From assembly GCA_944474755.1 (NCBI GenBank), contig OX104125.1, positions 46,015,599 to 46,079,598 of the forward strand: 64,000 bases of DNA. The letters are read 5' to 3'. A model generated the notes under the pieces. It saw only the letters and a program-made list of their open reading frames with translations, had not been told where the DNA came from and did not search any database. This DNA comes from Limnoperna fortunei (Eukaryota > Mollusca > Bivalvia > Mytilida > Modiolidae). Position 1 is the stretch's first letter; each line of letters begins with the position of its first letter. The position numbers were made by a program, and so were the translations under genes. This document shows, one piece after another, positions 1 through 12,400 of the stretch.

Positions 1-600
1 GAGAGTTACAGCTGGAGACTCCCGGAGCTCTGTTTCAGAAACTTCCATGTTTTTTATTTATAGTACGTAGAGTTGTAAACTCCCACAGTCTAGAACATAG
101 CTAATTTACCTGACAAACTTCATCTGTGTCTGCTAATCACGCAAAACCACAACATGCCAAAGCGGAACGCTGATCACCTCTGGTCAGAGAGGCCTGGTTC
201 TACACCTAGATATATTACTTGTATTTAAATAGAGAACGCATACTAGTACAAGTTCTGTGTTGTGTTTTCATAATGCTATCAGTATTAATATTTTCCTTCT
301 ATTAAACTACGGACTATGTTTTCATAATACTAGCAGTATTAACATTTTTCGTTCTGTTAAACTAAGGACCGTCTCTTTATAATGATAGCATGTATTCATA
401 TCTGTCTTCTGGGAACAATGTTTTCTTTATGGTTGCAGTATTTATATATACCTAATTATTTTAAGGGAAGCAAAAAATTACCACATTAGAATCGACCTAA
501 TTTAAGGACGCCAAGATATTTGATATTTTACAACGGTCAAAATTTAATTGGTAAATATAACTTCTCGCTTAAACTCAGGATTTAATTTCAACATATACGC
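1..600. other. AT-rich intergenic DNA
   Basis: No convincing coding region, RNA gene or recognisable mobile element is visible. The stretch 240-380 holds two weakly similar phrases (around 'ttttcataat' and 'gcagtatt'), which hint at a diverged local duplication. Nothing else stands out. Confidence 0.4.
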
Positions 601-760
601 TGTCTTCCGTGGTAAAATATCTAATAAATAATGGATGTTGTGGTAAAATATCAAAAAAATAATGGATGTTGTGGTAAAATATTCAATAAATAATGGAATT
701 TGTTGTAAAATATCCAATAAATAATGGATGTTGTGGTAAAATATCCAATAAATAATTTTT
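601..760. repeat. 31-bp minisatellite, about 5 copies
   Basis: The core 'ggtaaaatat' recurs at about 611, 642, 673, 704 and 735, a constant 31-bp period. Each unit also carries 'aataaataatgga'. Units differ by a few substitutions, so this is a short, slightly decayed tandem array in noncoding DNA. Confidence 0.85.
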
Positions 761-1539
761 CCGTAGAATTATTTATTTTTTTTAACACTTGCAACAAACT
801 ACTATGTAGTTAGAAATAACACGTTATCTATGTCCATACGACCCTTCGGGAAAATCTAAACACTTATAAGTAAGGAACATCTTGTTAAAGATTTCACGTT
901 CCAAACTTTTAGTACATTGACTATAATGGGTTGTGTGTTATCAGTCAATTAGCTTCTGTTATCTGACAAAGTTTTTAATTTGATACCCATAACACGTCAA
1001 TATTAGTTCAACATACCTGAGTTACATTGACTTTGTAATCATAAAGATTATAATCGATAATACTACCTGTCCGTTCGTTGTAAAATAGTAACCGTGTTTA
1101 TACTTTTAACATACCAATCTTAATAACTAAATGCTACATATAGAGATATTAATCAATAATATACATACCATATTAAAATTCATCCTTTACAGAAATAAAT
1201 CTACAAAAGTCATTTATAAATGTAATGGTTTATTTTACATATGAATGCATTCTTCATACATGTTATAATTGATTGTCGGAATATTTTATAAGGTAAGAAC
1301 TTTTTGTTTTGGTCTGTCTACTTAAAGTACCCGTATTTGATTCAGAGAAATACATAACATTGTCATATGGATTCTACCGAAACAAAATTCGGTCGAACAC
1401 TGTTATCCTTCCTCGCTGAATACTCCCAACATGGATATTTTCGTGACGTCATTACAAAACATACTAAATAGAATGCTACATTTATTGGAAGAAAGGAGAC
1501 TTTACATTAACCGTGACGAATTTTAAAATAAAGTTGAGA
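761..1539. other. Intergenic DNA, nothing recognised
   Basis: AT-rich sequence with frequent stops in all frames. No ORF of note, tandem repeat or known element was recognised. Confidence 0.4.
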
Positions 1540-1750
1540 GGCCTCGGTGGCCGTCTTCTACTGATCATCGGTGTGTCCGTCAACACAGAGGTTTGCGCGT
1601 TCGAACCTTACTGCGGGCAGGGTGTGCTCAACTCCAATATAAATTGACAAGGATAGCAACGGGATCAAATACGGTTTGAAAATTGGGGTATCAGTGTTAA
1701 TTAAAAAACATTTCCAAGCGATTTTGGCATTATATTAACAAACAAACAAG
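1540..1750 (+). mobile_element. Degenerate tRNA-derived SINE
   Basis: It starts with the SINE head 'ggcctcggtggcc' and retains a B-box-like 'gcgttcgaacc' and the 'gcagggtgtgctc' junction. It ends near a (CAAA)-type tail at 1733-1750. The A-box region is partly lost and the central domain is scrambled, so this is an old copy of the family seen intact at 57983-58242. Confidence 0.7.
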
Positions 1751-2167
1751 TTGATTACTTTATTATCAATCAAGAAGATCATAATTAAGCCAGAAAGAAA
1801 AGAATTACAATGATATTTAAATAATAATAGTACAAAAATAAATAAAAGAAAAAAGCCCACCAGGGCTTGAACATGTTAGGCTTCAGTAAGCCAAGTGACC
1901 AAGGAAACAGTCTATGAATAACACCCATCTACCAACTTAGATTATAACTCTAATGTCTCGTTTTGACACTAGTTACAAACCAGACTAATGTATTATAAAT
2001 TGGTATTCTGCTGTGAATACTAAATAAAATTATCACGGGAATTTCCATATTTGATATTTGTTATAATGTGTATCTATCTCATTTGGAATATGTTAAGATG
2101 TAGCTGTGCAGTGTATATTTGTATTATTACAAAAAGTCCTGCTAACGATGTGTAAATCCCAGTCAAT
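1751..2167. other. Intergenic DNA, nothing recognised
   Basis: No gene. The sequence near 1857-1915 ('agcccaccagggcttgaac') faintly resembles a reversed tRNA-like B box, but it is too weak to call. Confidence 0.3.
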
Positions 2168-2174
2168 TAAATGA

Positions 2175-2442
2175 ATAGTCCGAGAATCCTCTGCCGTCCA
2201 ACGCTTTTTTTTCGAGGGAAAAATTAGCTTGATTGAATGTATGATGATTATATTCCTAGAGAAAAATATCTAAAGAAGCGAATTATATATAGTTTATCTG
2301 GATGAAAATGTTTTATTCAATCTGACACGATGAAATGTGCCGACCCAGACCGGTGTCGCAAAATCCGCTGTTTTGCTTATGGAGAGCTCTCTGACGTCCC
2401 ACGAAAAAAAAAGCGTTGGACGGCAGAGGATTCTCGGACTAT
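2175..2442. mobile_element. MITE with 40-bp terminal inverted repeats
   Basis: The ends 2175-2214 and 2402-2442 are inverted copies, identical except for one base in an A/T run; they begin 'atagtccgagaatcctctg'. The 7-bp direct repeat 'taaatga' flanks the element at 2168-2174 and 2443-2449 and is a target-site duplication. The interior has no coding capacity, so this is a non-autonomous DNA transposon. A 7-8 bp duplication would suit a hAT-like or related superfamily, but the family is not identified. Confidence 0.85.
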
Positions 2443-2449
2443 TAAATGA

Positions 2450-3116
2450 ATAAATATGACTTACCACTGTATCATTTTATTCCCATTTAGGATTAAGATC
2501 CATAATCTTAGATTATGGCCAGCTATGTACCATATGATAGCCGGCGCTGCTTTTGATTATGATTCATGAACATGAATTCAAAATAAATTGGTCATAATAT
2601 GGACATGGGTAAAATGTTACTTTGGCGTGCTATATTATAGCATTGAAACGAATTTATTGAGATTAGAGATATATAGAAGCTACATTTACTTATATTTAAC
2701 AGAAGGCCTTAATGTCCGAGTCGTCTAGGTTTCCACGATTGTTCTCTAGCATGCTTATACTGGGGTGTAAATTCTAACATCAAAGCTATGTCTACTCAAC
2801 TTAAACCTTAAAATTTACAAGGATTCCAAATATTTTGGCCGAATGGCATGGTTTTTGCCGCGTATTTCATCGCAACCCCTTCCTGGAGAAAATTGCTGAT
2901 ATGGCGTAGAACGACAAATAAACGCGCGTTTTTTTCATACTCTCGTAGTGTACATACGGTTTTACATTCATCTTGAGGATACGTGTCTATATTTATGTTA
3001 CAATGCACACGTGCTATGGTGTTCTTCTATTCATGAATATCAAATTCACTACCATATATTAGCGCGTTCAAAAGTTTACAATTTTATGTGTAACTCGTAA
3101 CTTTATTATCGGATAC
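2450..3116. other. Intergenic DNA with small hairpin
   Basis: Apart from a short imperfect palindrome, 'ccataatcttagattatgg' near 2500, nothing was recognised. A 66-codon minus-strand ORF here has no recognisable similarity. Confidence 0.3.
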
Positions 3117-3304
3117 TCATCAAATGACATGAATGAGATGGTAGTCTGTGCGCTGGACACTGCGCATCGTTCTCGGGCATGGAACAGTCGTTCCGGAAGG
3201 AGTGAAACAGTTAACTGTTACACGCTGACGTCATTTTGGAAAAAAATTAATGAAAACATCCGAAATTACTTCATATGAAAAATATATACTATAAGTTAAT
3301 AATA
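3117..3304 (+). repeat. 188-bp direct repeat, copy 1
   Basis: Nearly identical to 3714-3901; I see one difference, 'ggacactg' versus 'ggaaactg'. The two copies lie exactly 597 bp apart and flank a large palindrome, whose left arm overlaps the end of this copy. Confidence 0.9.
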
Positions 3305-3496
3305 TACAGTTATTTAATGCATGTTCATGGAGCAGTCAAAACTATTATCCCGAGGTGCTGGAGATGATTTAGGAACTGTTGCCTGAGGCCGCAGGCCGAA
3401 AGCAACAGTTCCTAAATCATCTCCTGAGCACCGAGGGTATAATAGTTTTGACTGCTCCATGAACAGGCATTAAATAACTGTTTTATTAACTTATAG
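3289..3496. repeat. 208-bp foldback palindrome
   Basis: The left arm starting 'ctataagttaata' at 3289 is mirrored by the right arm ending 'tattaacttatag' at 3496. The arms pair over about 95 bp with few mismatches. The centre is near 3390, around 'gcctgaggccgcaggc'. DNA or RNA from here could form a long hairpin. No transposase is encoded. It is probably a foldback element or a head-to-head duplication. Confidence 0.9.
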
Positions 3497-3713
3497 ACTT
3501 TACAGAGAGAGTGATATCACATTAAAGGATCTTGGTTGGCCATTTTTAAACTTTTGGATGCTATTGGTTGATCAAATCCTCGATCTGCGCAAATAAATTC
3601 CTAGCATGAGAAATTTACCCCAAATAATCTCTAGCACCATAAAATAATAGTTTTGACTGTGATTTGTATCAGGTGTAGTTTTCAGGTTCGCGTTCGTCCA
3701 TTATGAGTGACAA

Positions 3714-3901
3714 TCATCAAATGACATGAATGAGATGGTAGTCTGTGCGCTGGAAACTGCGCATCGTTCTCGGGCATGGAACAGTCGTTCCGGAAGGAGT
3801 GAAACAGTTAACTGTTACACGCTGACGTCATTTTGGAAAAAAATTAATGAAAACATCCGAAATTACTTCATATGAAAAATATATACTATAAGTTAATAAT
3901 A
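3714..3901 (+). repeat. 188-bp direct repeat, copy 2
   Basis: Second copy of the 3117-3304 repeat. Its high identity shows a recent duplication, unlike most repeats in the window. Confidence 0.9.
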
Positions 3902-6010
3902 GTAAATGTGTACCAGTAACAGGTTACCAGATTGTGTACCCTACATTAAGTACAGTACTAAATACTTTGTTGAGTTCTGATTTGGTCAATAGTGGTCAGA
4001 TGTGTACACTTTTTGTCTGTAAGCTCCTGCATAAATTAAGTTTTAAAAAGTGGTTAAAATTTTCTCAGATCTTGCAAGATAAAATTTTGGTAAATTTTTT
4101 AACAATTTAGCCAAAACATTTACTACCGTTCTACCCAAATGTAAGTCTATGCAATCCGTGTGGTATAATCGAAAAATTATACGAATCAGGACATGAAAAT
4201 CTCTCAACATGAAGTCAAGTATTATAAAAATACATAAAATTCAATTTTAAATCACTCGTCATATCGTTTTCTCTACATATATATTTTACCTACTGTGTCA
4301 ATGACAATTTGTTTACCGAGTCACTGAAAAGTTAAATTAGTTATTGATTACTCTGGCTGCATACCGTTATAAACGAAACAATTAGACCAACGCTGTAATT
4401 TTAAAACGTTGTAAGTCTCTATAAAGTAGATAGTTAAAAGTTAAGTTAGTTAGATTAGTACAAAATCGAACTTAGCTTATACTCTAAATACGTTCTTAGT
4501 CAGCATATAAAGTCGTGTTTTTACAATAATTAAAGACGTCGTCTAATTCAAGAGTTTTTAAAAGTTAATCTCCACTTTTTGATGCGGTGTGGTTTCTATT
4601 TTTATGGATGATAACAATTATAATTAGCAGCTAGGTGAAAAATCAGAAAAATATAAAAACCCACATACAATCAACGAGCAAATTAATAAATAATTTTAAA
4701 ATAATTCCAGAAAGTTAAGGTAGTCAGGTATAGATTAAGTGTCTAACGAGGTCCTGATACCTTATCCGGCAGCGGAGGCGTGTTGAGTAACTCTATGATC
4801 GAGCCTTCGAAACCCTTCTTAGTATTAGTAAATTATGAAAAGACGTACTAGGCTGTTTATTGCCCTACAGAAGGCAAAATCATTGGACTTTACTCACCAC
4901 TCCACAAGCCTCTAGGGCCGGTTAACATTGTCTTTATATTAGGTCATCTCATTTCCCTTTTTCCAAAATTATTATTTGATAGTTCAGTCCAGCATAGGGC
5001 TTGAATACTACATGTACTCTCTGGAAGTACACCACAATTTTATCAATCAGTCTATCAACTAATCAAACTGAAAAACATTATGTTAAAGATGGTTCTTTCT
5101 TATGTTTGGTAAATCTTTTCTCCAATTTCTGTTGATGTCAACACCTTGTGATCTCGATACCAAAAAGTATAGCAACGTTTTTAGTCATACATGTAAACAT
5201 TCAACCGTTTCTGTGAGAAAAAAATATTAACAAGTGTCGATAAAATAAGGGTAATTATTTAAATCTTTCGCTGAATTTTATTTTAAATTATGTATTAAAA
5301 GTTGCGTAACAACACGACTGTGCTGTCAGCATTGTTTGTATGGATTTTTACCACACTTTTACAATAGGGCTGTAAAATAGTTCATTTGTATACAACTTTT
5401 AGTCAAATTGACACTTGTATATCTTTTGTGTTTTGTTTTCAGTATGTTTTTAAAACTTACTTAAATCCAAAGAATTCAGATCCATATAGACAATTTAATA
5501 TCCGCCTATTGGCACTATACGGTCATCAAACTATTCCTTGTTATCACAGTAAATATAAATTACTATTGTTTAGACATGTAAAGCATAAGAAAGTAAGATT
5601 AATTATTCAAAACATTTCAGCATAACAAGTAACTTTTTGACAATTTGATGCTTTTTTATCATACTATGAACAAAGAATTATTTGAACATAGAAATATTGT
5701 GAAAAATGGAATCTATATAAATTATATTTTTAAAAGCTATTAACAAGACTTCAGACGGATATCATGTATATACATGGCTACGCGGGTTAGTTAGATTTTT
5801 TATGGGATTCAGTCCGTTAGACATGCACGCATGCGTAACTCTACACAATTAACGGATTGTCTATATTTAACACTTATTTTATTTTCCATTATTTTCCTTT
5901 ATATATATTTAACCATTTCACGGACAATTTAACAAGTTTACTGACATCTTAACCACTTCACTGACAATGTACCGAGTCACTGACAAGTTAACCACTTTAT
6001 AGCCATAACC
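3902..6010. other. Intergenic DNA, nothing recognised
   Basis: AT-rich DNA without a supported gene. The longest open stretch (5386-5625, + strand, 79 codons) has ordinary AT-rich composition and no recognisable domain or splice context. Confidence 0.4.
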
Positions 6011-6359
6011 TGTCTGATTCGTCCTCCGTCTATCAGGACATGTCTGATTCGTCTTCGGTCTATCGGGACATGTCTGATTCGCCCTCAGTCTATCGGGACA
6101 TGTCTGATTCGTCCTCGGTCTATCAGGACATGTCTGATTCGTCCTCGGTCTATCGGGACGTGTTTGATTCGTCCTCGGTCTATCAGGACATGTCTGATTC
6201 GTCCTCGGTCTATCAGGACATGTCTGATTCGTCTTCGGTCTATCGGTACATGTCTGATTCGTCTATCGGGACCTGTCTGATTCGTCACCGGTCTATCGAG
6301 ACCTGTATGAATCTTCCGCGGTTTATCGGGACCTGTCTGATTCGTATTAGATCTGGATC
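6011..6359. repeat. 30-bp minisatellite, about 12 copies
   Basis: Units starting 'tgtctgattcgtcc' repeat at 6011, 6041, 6071, 6101, 6131, 6161, 6191 and 6221 with an exact 30-bp period. Shortened or diverged units follow to about 6359. Because 30 is a multiple of three, the array stays open on both strands. On + it reads as a 10-residue repeat, roughly MSDSSSVYRD. This probably reflects the period rather than a gene: the frame ends soon after the array and no flanking exon is evident. Confidence 0.9.
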
Positions 6360-7210
6360 TGTATGAATTAGTTTTGACCTTTACTAATACACTTTTCAGA
6401 CATTTACGTTTTGTTAAACAATTTTTTTTGTGACTCGCAGCTAACTTTGACATCTAGCATTTGTATTTCAACAATTCTGAGTCAGAAACGTAGTCGGGTA
6501 AAGGGATGGACAATTAATAAAAAGTTAAACTGATAGAGAAAAGTATGAAACATTAATAAGGGACATTTTTTACCATTTTTGATCAAGGCGTCTTTTCTTT
6601 TTCCATTTCCTAACCAAGAAATATCTCTTTAGCGTGTAAGGAGTGTTTAATACTCTAGACAAGTCGTCTAGAGTGGTCGGGGCAACCAACCGTAATTTAA
6701 CATGACAATTACCATTGGAACCATCCTATCCGCTATCTGGGGACGTGCTGAACAGCTCTGAGGGTCGAGACTTAGGAACCGCCAAGTACCAAGTAAACAG
6801 GAAGTTGTTAGCCGAAAACCCCGGTTTGTCACAAAACATATCAAGTGTGTGTTCAAATAAGTGGAAAAATATTTACATAAATTTTTACCCGATTAAATAT
6901 TCTTTCAATTGAAATAAAGATATCAAAGTAATTTTATGGCGTACATTAGTATTTAATATGTATAAATATCGTGCATATTTCACGGCCACGTTTCAATCAT
7001 GTATACGATTTATTTATATCATTTTGAAAGGTTTTTATGGGTTCATTAAATAACGAACATTGAGACGCATTTTGAGAACAAATTGTCCTCGCATCAAAAT
7101 CCTTATATATACTTTAACGAAATGTGGTCCAACATTGTCAATCTATATCAATTCATTACCATTGACTATATAAATGATAAATGATAGATCTTAATGTCAA
7201 ACAAAATTTA
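6360..7210. other. Intergenic DNA with a short stem
   Basis: A 9-bp inverted repeat, 'actctagac'/'gtctagagt', sits at about 6652-6674. No gene or known element was recognised. Confidence 0.3.
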
Positions 7211-7340
7211 AGCAATATTCAGGACGAGAACAAGTTAACAAACTATAAGTCGACCAGGGATATTGTTAAACCAACGTGAACACAATGTTGAGTGCTATTA
7301 CAACAGTAATGTGTAGTGGGAAGGGACGAATTTAAAGATT
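7211..7340 (+). repeat. Dispersed repeat fragment (family R2)
   Basis: Key phrases 'attcaggacgagaac', 'gttaacaaac' and 'gggaagggacg' recur in the same order at 51283-51425. Partial matches lie near 41640-41770 and 59140-59290. The family has no coding capacity and its class is unknown. Confidence 0.5.
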
Positions 7341-9059
7341 ACTTTATAAACCCCTTTTTGTAGAATAGACGCAAGCGCAATAACCGCTAAAAATGCTAAA
7401 TTAGCTGTCCTTTTCCAACTGGTCATATCATTTTCGTGACATAAATAAGATCATTTGTTTATTGCTTATCTTACTGGATACAGATGGAATACTGCTTGCT
7501 GGACGTTAAATATATTTCAATCCATTCAACGCGGTTTAAACAAATCATTCTGATCCATTCTCTCTTGTCGACCATGGTAAACCTCATTGAATAACTAAAC
7601 CAAATATTTAAAATAGGGTACTCTATAGTTGGATTTAAAAATAATTCACGGTAAAGTTGCATAAGCATCGATAAAATGGACCTATATTTATCAACTGGAC
7701 ATGCGCATAAACTTGAAACAAAGACGTTACTCCACCAATCAAGGTTGTTTGCCTCTTTATGTTTTTTCATACTACTAACACGTGTAGTTTCATTAGAATT
7801 TCTTTTAAAACAATATTTAATTTTTGTTCTACGTTATTACCTTCCACGGAGCAAAGGATGCGAGGCTGGGATTGATATGTAGAATATAAAATCTTTTATT
7901 CGTCTCGTAAACACCCCTTTGAATCAGTACACTTTTTGTGGAGAAACAGGGAATTGTTAGATTGGATACAATTAACCAAAAAAAAAACAACAACAAAAAC
8001 AAAAACACAAAAAAAACACAAAAAACAAAACAAAGCAAAACACCCCCTAAAAAAATCAAACAAAAAATGTCAGGCCCCCTCTGCTCTGTAAAAAATTACT
8101 GATTCATAACTTATGACGTAAGTTATATACATGTTTGAAAATAGTTTACTTCATTCATTTCACAGTAAACAAATGTGTACGATGACATGCCTCTTGAGAA
8201 CTCGAATATCAAACTAAAACCAAACCCCAAAATACTGGACATTTACATAAATGTTTAAATTATTATTTCAAGAAATGATAACTCCTTAAAACACCCCAAG
8301 GCTCCGGACTACATTCCTTTCAGGAATTCGTTTCACGGATAACTCAGTTGTGTCCTTTTACGTGATTGCTGCATGATGACTGTAGTTTTTGTCGTCTTTC
8401 AGCGGAAACTGTTGTTCATTTTTAGTTGTTAGAAACTCCGTTAAATTTAGAATGGTAGTTGGTCGAAGCCGGGTCTTCGGAATTTCCTCTTCAAAGAGTG
8501 ATTGATTGATGTTTTGCGTCCAGCAATCCTCGTTACTGAAGACAACAGAATATGATCTACTGTGGGCTAGGCTGAGAAGTAACCTCAGTACTCATGACCC
8601 CTACACGGGACCAAGAGTGTGTCCCCAGTTTGACCGTGGTTTTGAAAAGCGCGGTAAATGCTAAATGTATGTCGTCTCTACTTGTCAAATAATTCAATTA
8701 GCTTTTTTCCACATTTTATGTAGACTTAATTATGTGACAAGTAGGGACAGATATTTGCCACAACCGTTTGTAATGATTTTAATTTGGATTTACCAGCACG
8801 CTACATCATCGCTTTCCCGGAAACTTGAATTATTAGAACAGATTGTCAAACCTTGAAGCGGAAGAAGTTAATCTATCGATTTTTCATCGCTTTCAATTAA
8901 ATTCAGCTTATAAATTAATGTTCCAGTGATGTTCAACACATAATGTAAAGCTACAAGGTATAAGAGAAACTTGCATGCAATTGACATCGTCGATTTTATT
9001 TCTTATGACGAAAAGTTAGATTTAATAGATTAACCATTTAAAGATCACATTTAATGAAT
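7341..9059. other. Intergenic DNA, A-rich tract
   Basis: Contains an A/C low-complexity tract at about 7978-8060. Small ORFs of 60-100 codons here overlap on opposite strands, lack recognisable motifs and are probably chance. Confidence 0.35.
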
Positions 9060-9480
9060 AAGATTTTAAATCAGATATATATCTCTATGGATCTATGATT
9101 TGTGAGGAGTCGTAGGAAGTCGTTTAGGATGAATGGAGATATTTTATTTACACAAATGACGGAGAGAAACATGAAATGAACATCAACCTGATCTCTAATG
9201 TTTAATTTTTGTTTTCTTTCAAAATAATTGAACCTTGACAATTTATTGATCAAATTTTAAAAATCTGATTTTAAATTTCATTTCTATGACTATGGATATA
9301 TATGAAGTCGTAAGGAGCCGTTTATGTGAAAACTACAAGCATGAATGGTCGGTTTATTAAGAAGACAGCATCTAAACTTTGACGGACTATAACATGAAAT
9401 GAACTGGATCTTTATTGCACAATTTTTGTTTATTACTTTCTAAAACAACAATGGAATTTTGATAATTTAAGGATAGTGTT
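9060..9480. repeat. Diverged tandem duplication, about 210-bp unit
   Basis: The order of phrases in 9060-9260 (gattttaaat, ctatgg, gaagtcgt, aacatgaaatgaac, tttttgttt) recurs in 9265-9480. The two halves are clearly related but diverged. Confidence 0.5.
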
Positions 9481-12400
9481 AAGATGTATTGGAATTAGGA
9501 ACTTTATATTACACAGTTGACATTCGTAACACTCACAATGTCTGGACTATTTCCCAACATAAATTTGATACCAATTTCGTTGAGTGATGCAGATAAGGTG
9601 TCAATTTTGAGGTAAGAATGAAACTCAACTCTAGATTGTGACTGTTTAATTTTAATTTTGTTAGGTTTTACGCCATTTTCTGCATTTTTTTTCATGACAT
9701 TCATTGCACCAACTATTGTACTGAGCGCTATACACAAGTTTTATACCTGGAGCGGTCAGTTTTGATTTAAGCGCCAGAAACCTCGCGAAAATTGAATCAA
9801 AACGATAACCATGCGTGATATATTTATTGACGTACTTTTAATTCCTGCAGCGTTAAATTCTGACAGATGCGCCAGAAAGCTCGCGACTATTAAATAAAAA
9901 TCACAAGTGTTCGTAAAATATACTTGTTGACTCAATACGCATTGGTTAGCATTACTTCGGTTTATTATACCTTTTAACTAGTTTCACTTTTTATTTAATT
10001 CGGGAAAGGGTGGGACACAATAATTGCTGTTTTATTATGAGATGTTTACCTGTATAAGATCAATATTATTCTTCCGAAAATATCTTTCCCATTCATTTCT
10101 GAAGAAATTACAAATCTGAGAGAAACCAAATGAAATCAATAGCGATGTCTGTTACACTGGTACTGAGAAAACCAGTGAACTTTTTTCTCGGAAGGTTAAA
10201 ATTATTACGTTTGCTACCCAATTTATGAGTTATTCCCCTTAAGGCAGATATTGTGTAATTTTATTTCAAAAATTGGGTAATTTTCCTATCAGCTGTCAAA
10301 ACTATTTCTCTATACGTTTGATTATTTTTAATTAAAATAGTACATTGATTTAACCTTAAAATTGAAGCTTTTAAAAGTGATATTTTTCATATTAAACATG
10401 TTTAAAGCAGGATGTTTTATAAGAATTGGCCGGGGACGGGTTTCGCTACCAAAACCTGTACAAAAATCGCTGAAGATTTAAAACATTTGCCAGGTAAAGC
10501 CGTTCCCTCGTGAATCCACAATAAAATATTTTAAAAAAGGCAAAAGTTATGTTTAAAGGGAAATAACTTGTATTTTTAAGAGAACTAAATAAAAGTTGTC
10601 TCTGATCTACTTTTAACAATTTTGTTTGCTATAAACTGTAAATAAATTTAACAACAAGCGTCAGTCTATACGTACTGATTATTTTATACGTAACTGGCGA
10701 GGCCAAAGGGCGAGTGCAGCTATATATGGTTATATATCACAATATATCATAAGCTTTATGACAATTTCATTTGCTGCACTATATAAGTAGTAAAATTGAT
10801 TTTTGATTTATTCGTTTAGTGACAGAATAAAATCTTCTGGAACCCTTGTCCTCATTTTTAACAATATTTACTTTTCTGTTCTGGTTTACGACCTATTGTC
10901 AAATACGATATGTGTTCAGGCTATCACTAGAATACGCACGTGCAAGTCCGAAATTGACCAGAAGTACACATTTTTCTTGTTTTTTTCATTAGTGTTAATT
11001 TATTTTAGTGTTGCACAACCTAACAATCCAGGGTTTCTGCATACACAAAACCCTGACAAACTTAGCTAGAAAATTTCCAGACGAGAAGTTGTTGATATGA
11101 CGTCACATCATCAAAATACCAACAAATGAAATTGTTTAAAAGAAGCAAGGAACTGTTAGGAAGTAGAATATACAGCAAGGTGGCAGATGGATCGATCGAT
11201 AAACAAAACTAATAAATATCACAATCATAACAAGCTATTTACACATTTGTTCTAAATACACTGATTTTCACATGGTCTTTGTAACACATCCATTTGTTTA
11301 TTTACAATCGACATCGGGATATCCCCTAACCAAGTCATGTAAGAAAGCAAGTTTTTGATAAGCTGCACGTAGGCAAGATGTAGCTAATCAAAATAGTGAC
11401 TTCTCGCCCGGGAATTTCCTAGCTAAGTTTTTCACAGTTTCTTGGACACAGGAACCCTGATTTGTGATGATGAGGGTTGCAGGGTTAAGAAAATATTGTC
11501 TGAAAATATAAAGTTTGCTTGGAAACAGGTGAGAAATGCGTCGAGATCACCTCGCTATTCCATCAGTTTCTAAGGCTCGTACAAATAAATTATACATTTC
11601 ATTTTCTGACCATGTATATTGTTTATTTACATTTATATATTGTTTGGTTGACGCGATTCATTTCCAGTTGACTCAAGTTTTTCTTATGCCTCTCATCATA
11701 CACGCGGTCTCTACACTTTGATTAAAACATTTCTATGACGCACGTTTACCTTTAATTATTACAGTTACGAGTGTTCCTCTTTTTTCCCAGGGCTCAAGGC
11801 AAATCAAATCTATTTCACTGATGTTTTCATGTTTGTTACCTAATTTTCTCACTTTCTTTCAAATATTCGATAAAATTACTATTTAAGGTTGGCAAAATAA
11901 CAGCTTAATGTACAATTAATTTTCTATAACACTACCGATTGAAAAAATAATTCTTGAACAATTTTCGTACATTTCATAACAAAAGTATTAAGTTATTTTA
12001 AAACTAATATTTTCAGAATATTTGAATTCCTGTTATTTCTGCTTAAACTTACTCCGATCAAGCGAATACCTGTTAATATATTATATATATCTATTAGGTT
12101 TCCTATATTTTAATAAATCCATTTAGTTTAAATTCGACAAGCTGTTTAAAAGTGTCAAACCGCCAACCAATTAAAGGAGCAAAATCGATTTTACACGTAG
12201 TTCTTAATTTTTGTAAATATTTTTTCTTTTGAAATAAGAGTACATTAAGATTGTTTTGTGAATTTCACGTAATTTTAAGTAGTTCGATATATAGTTCAAA
12301 ATGTCAAATTTTTTTCTAACTGTTTTGTTTAATTTAAACTCGTAAGGTATGCCCTTTCTGTATAATTAAATATTAAATTACAATGAGAAATCAATAATCT

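Noticed and set aside
6085..6453. 122-codon minus-strand ORF
   Set aside because: It runs through the 30-bp minisatellite, whose triplet-compatible period keeps both strands open; no exon context.
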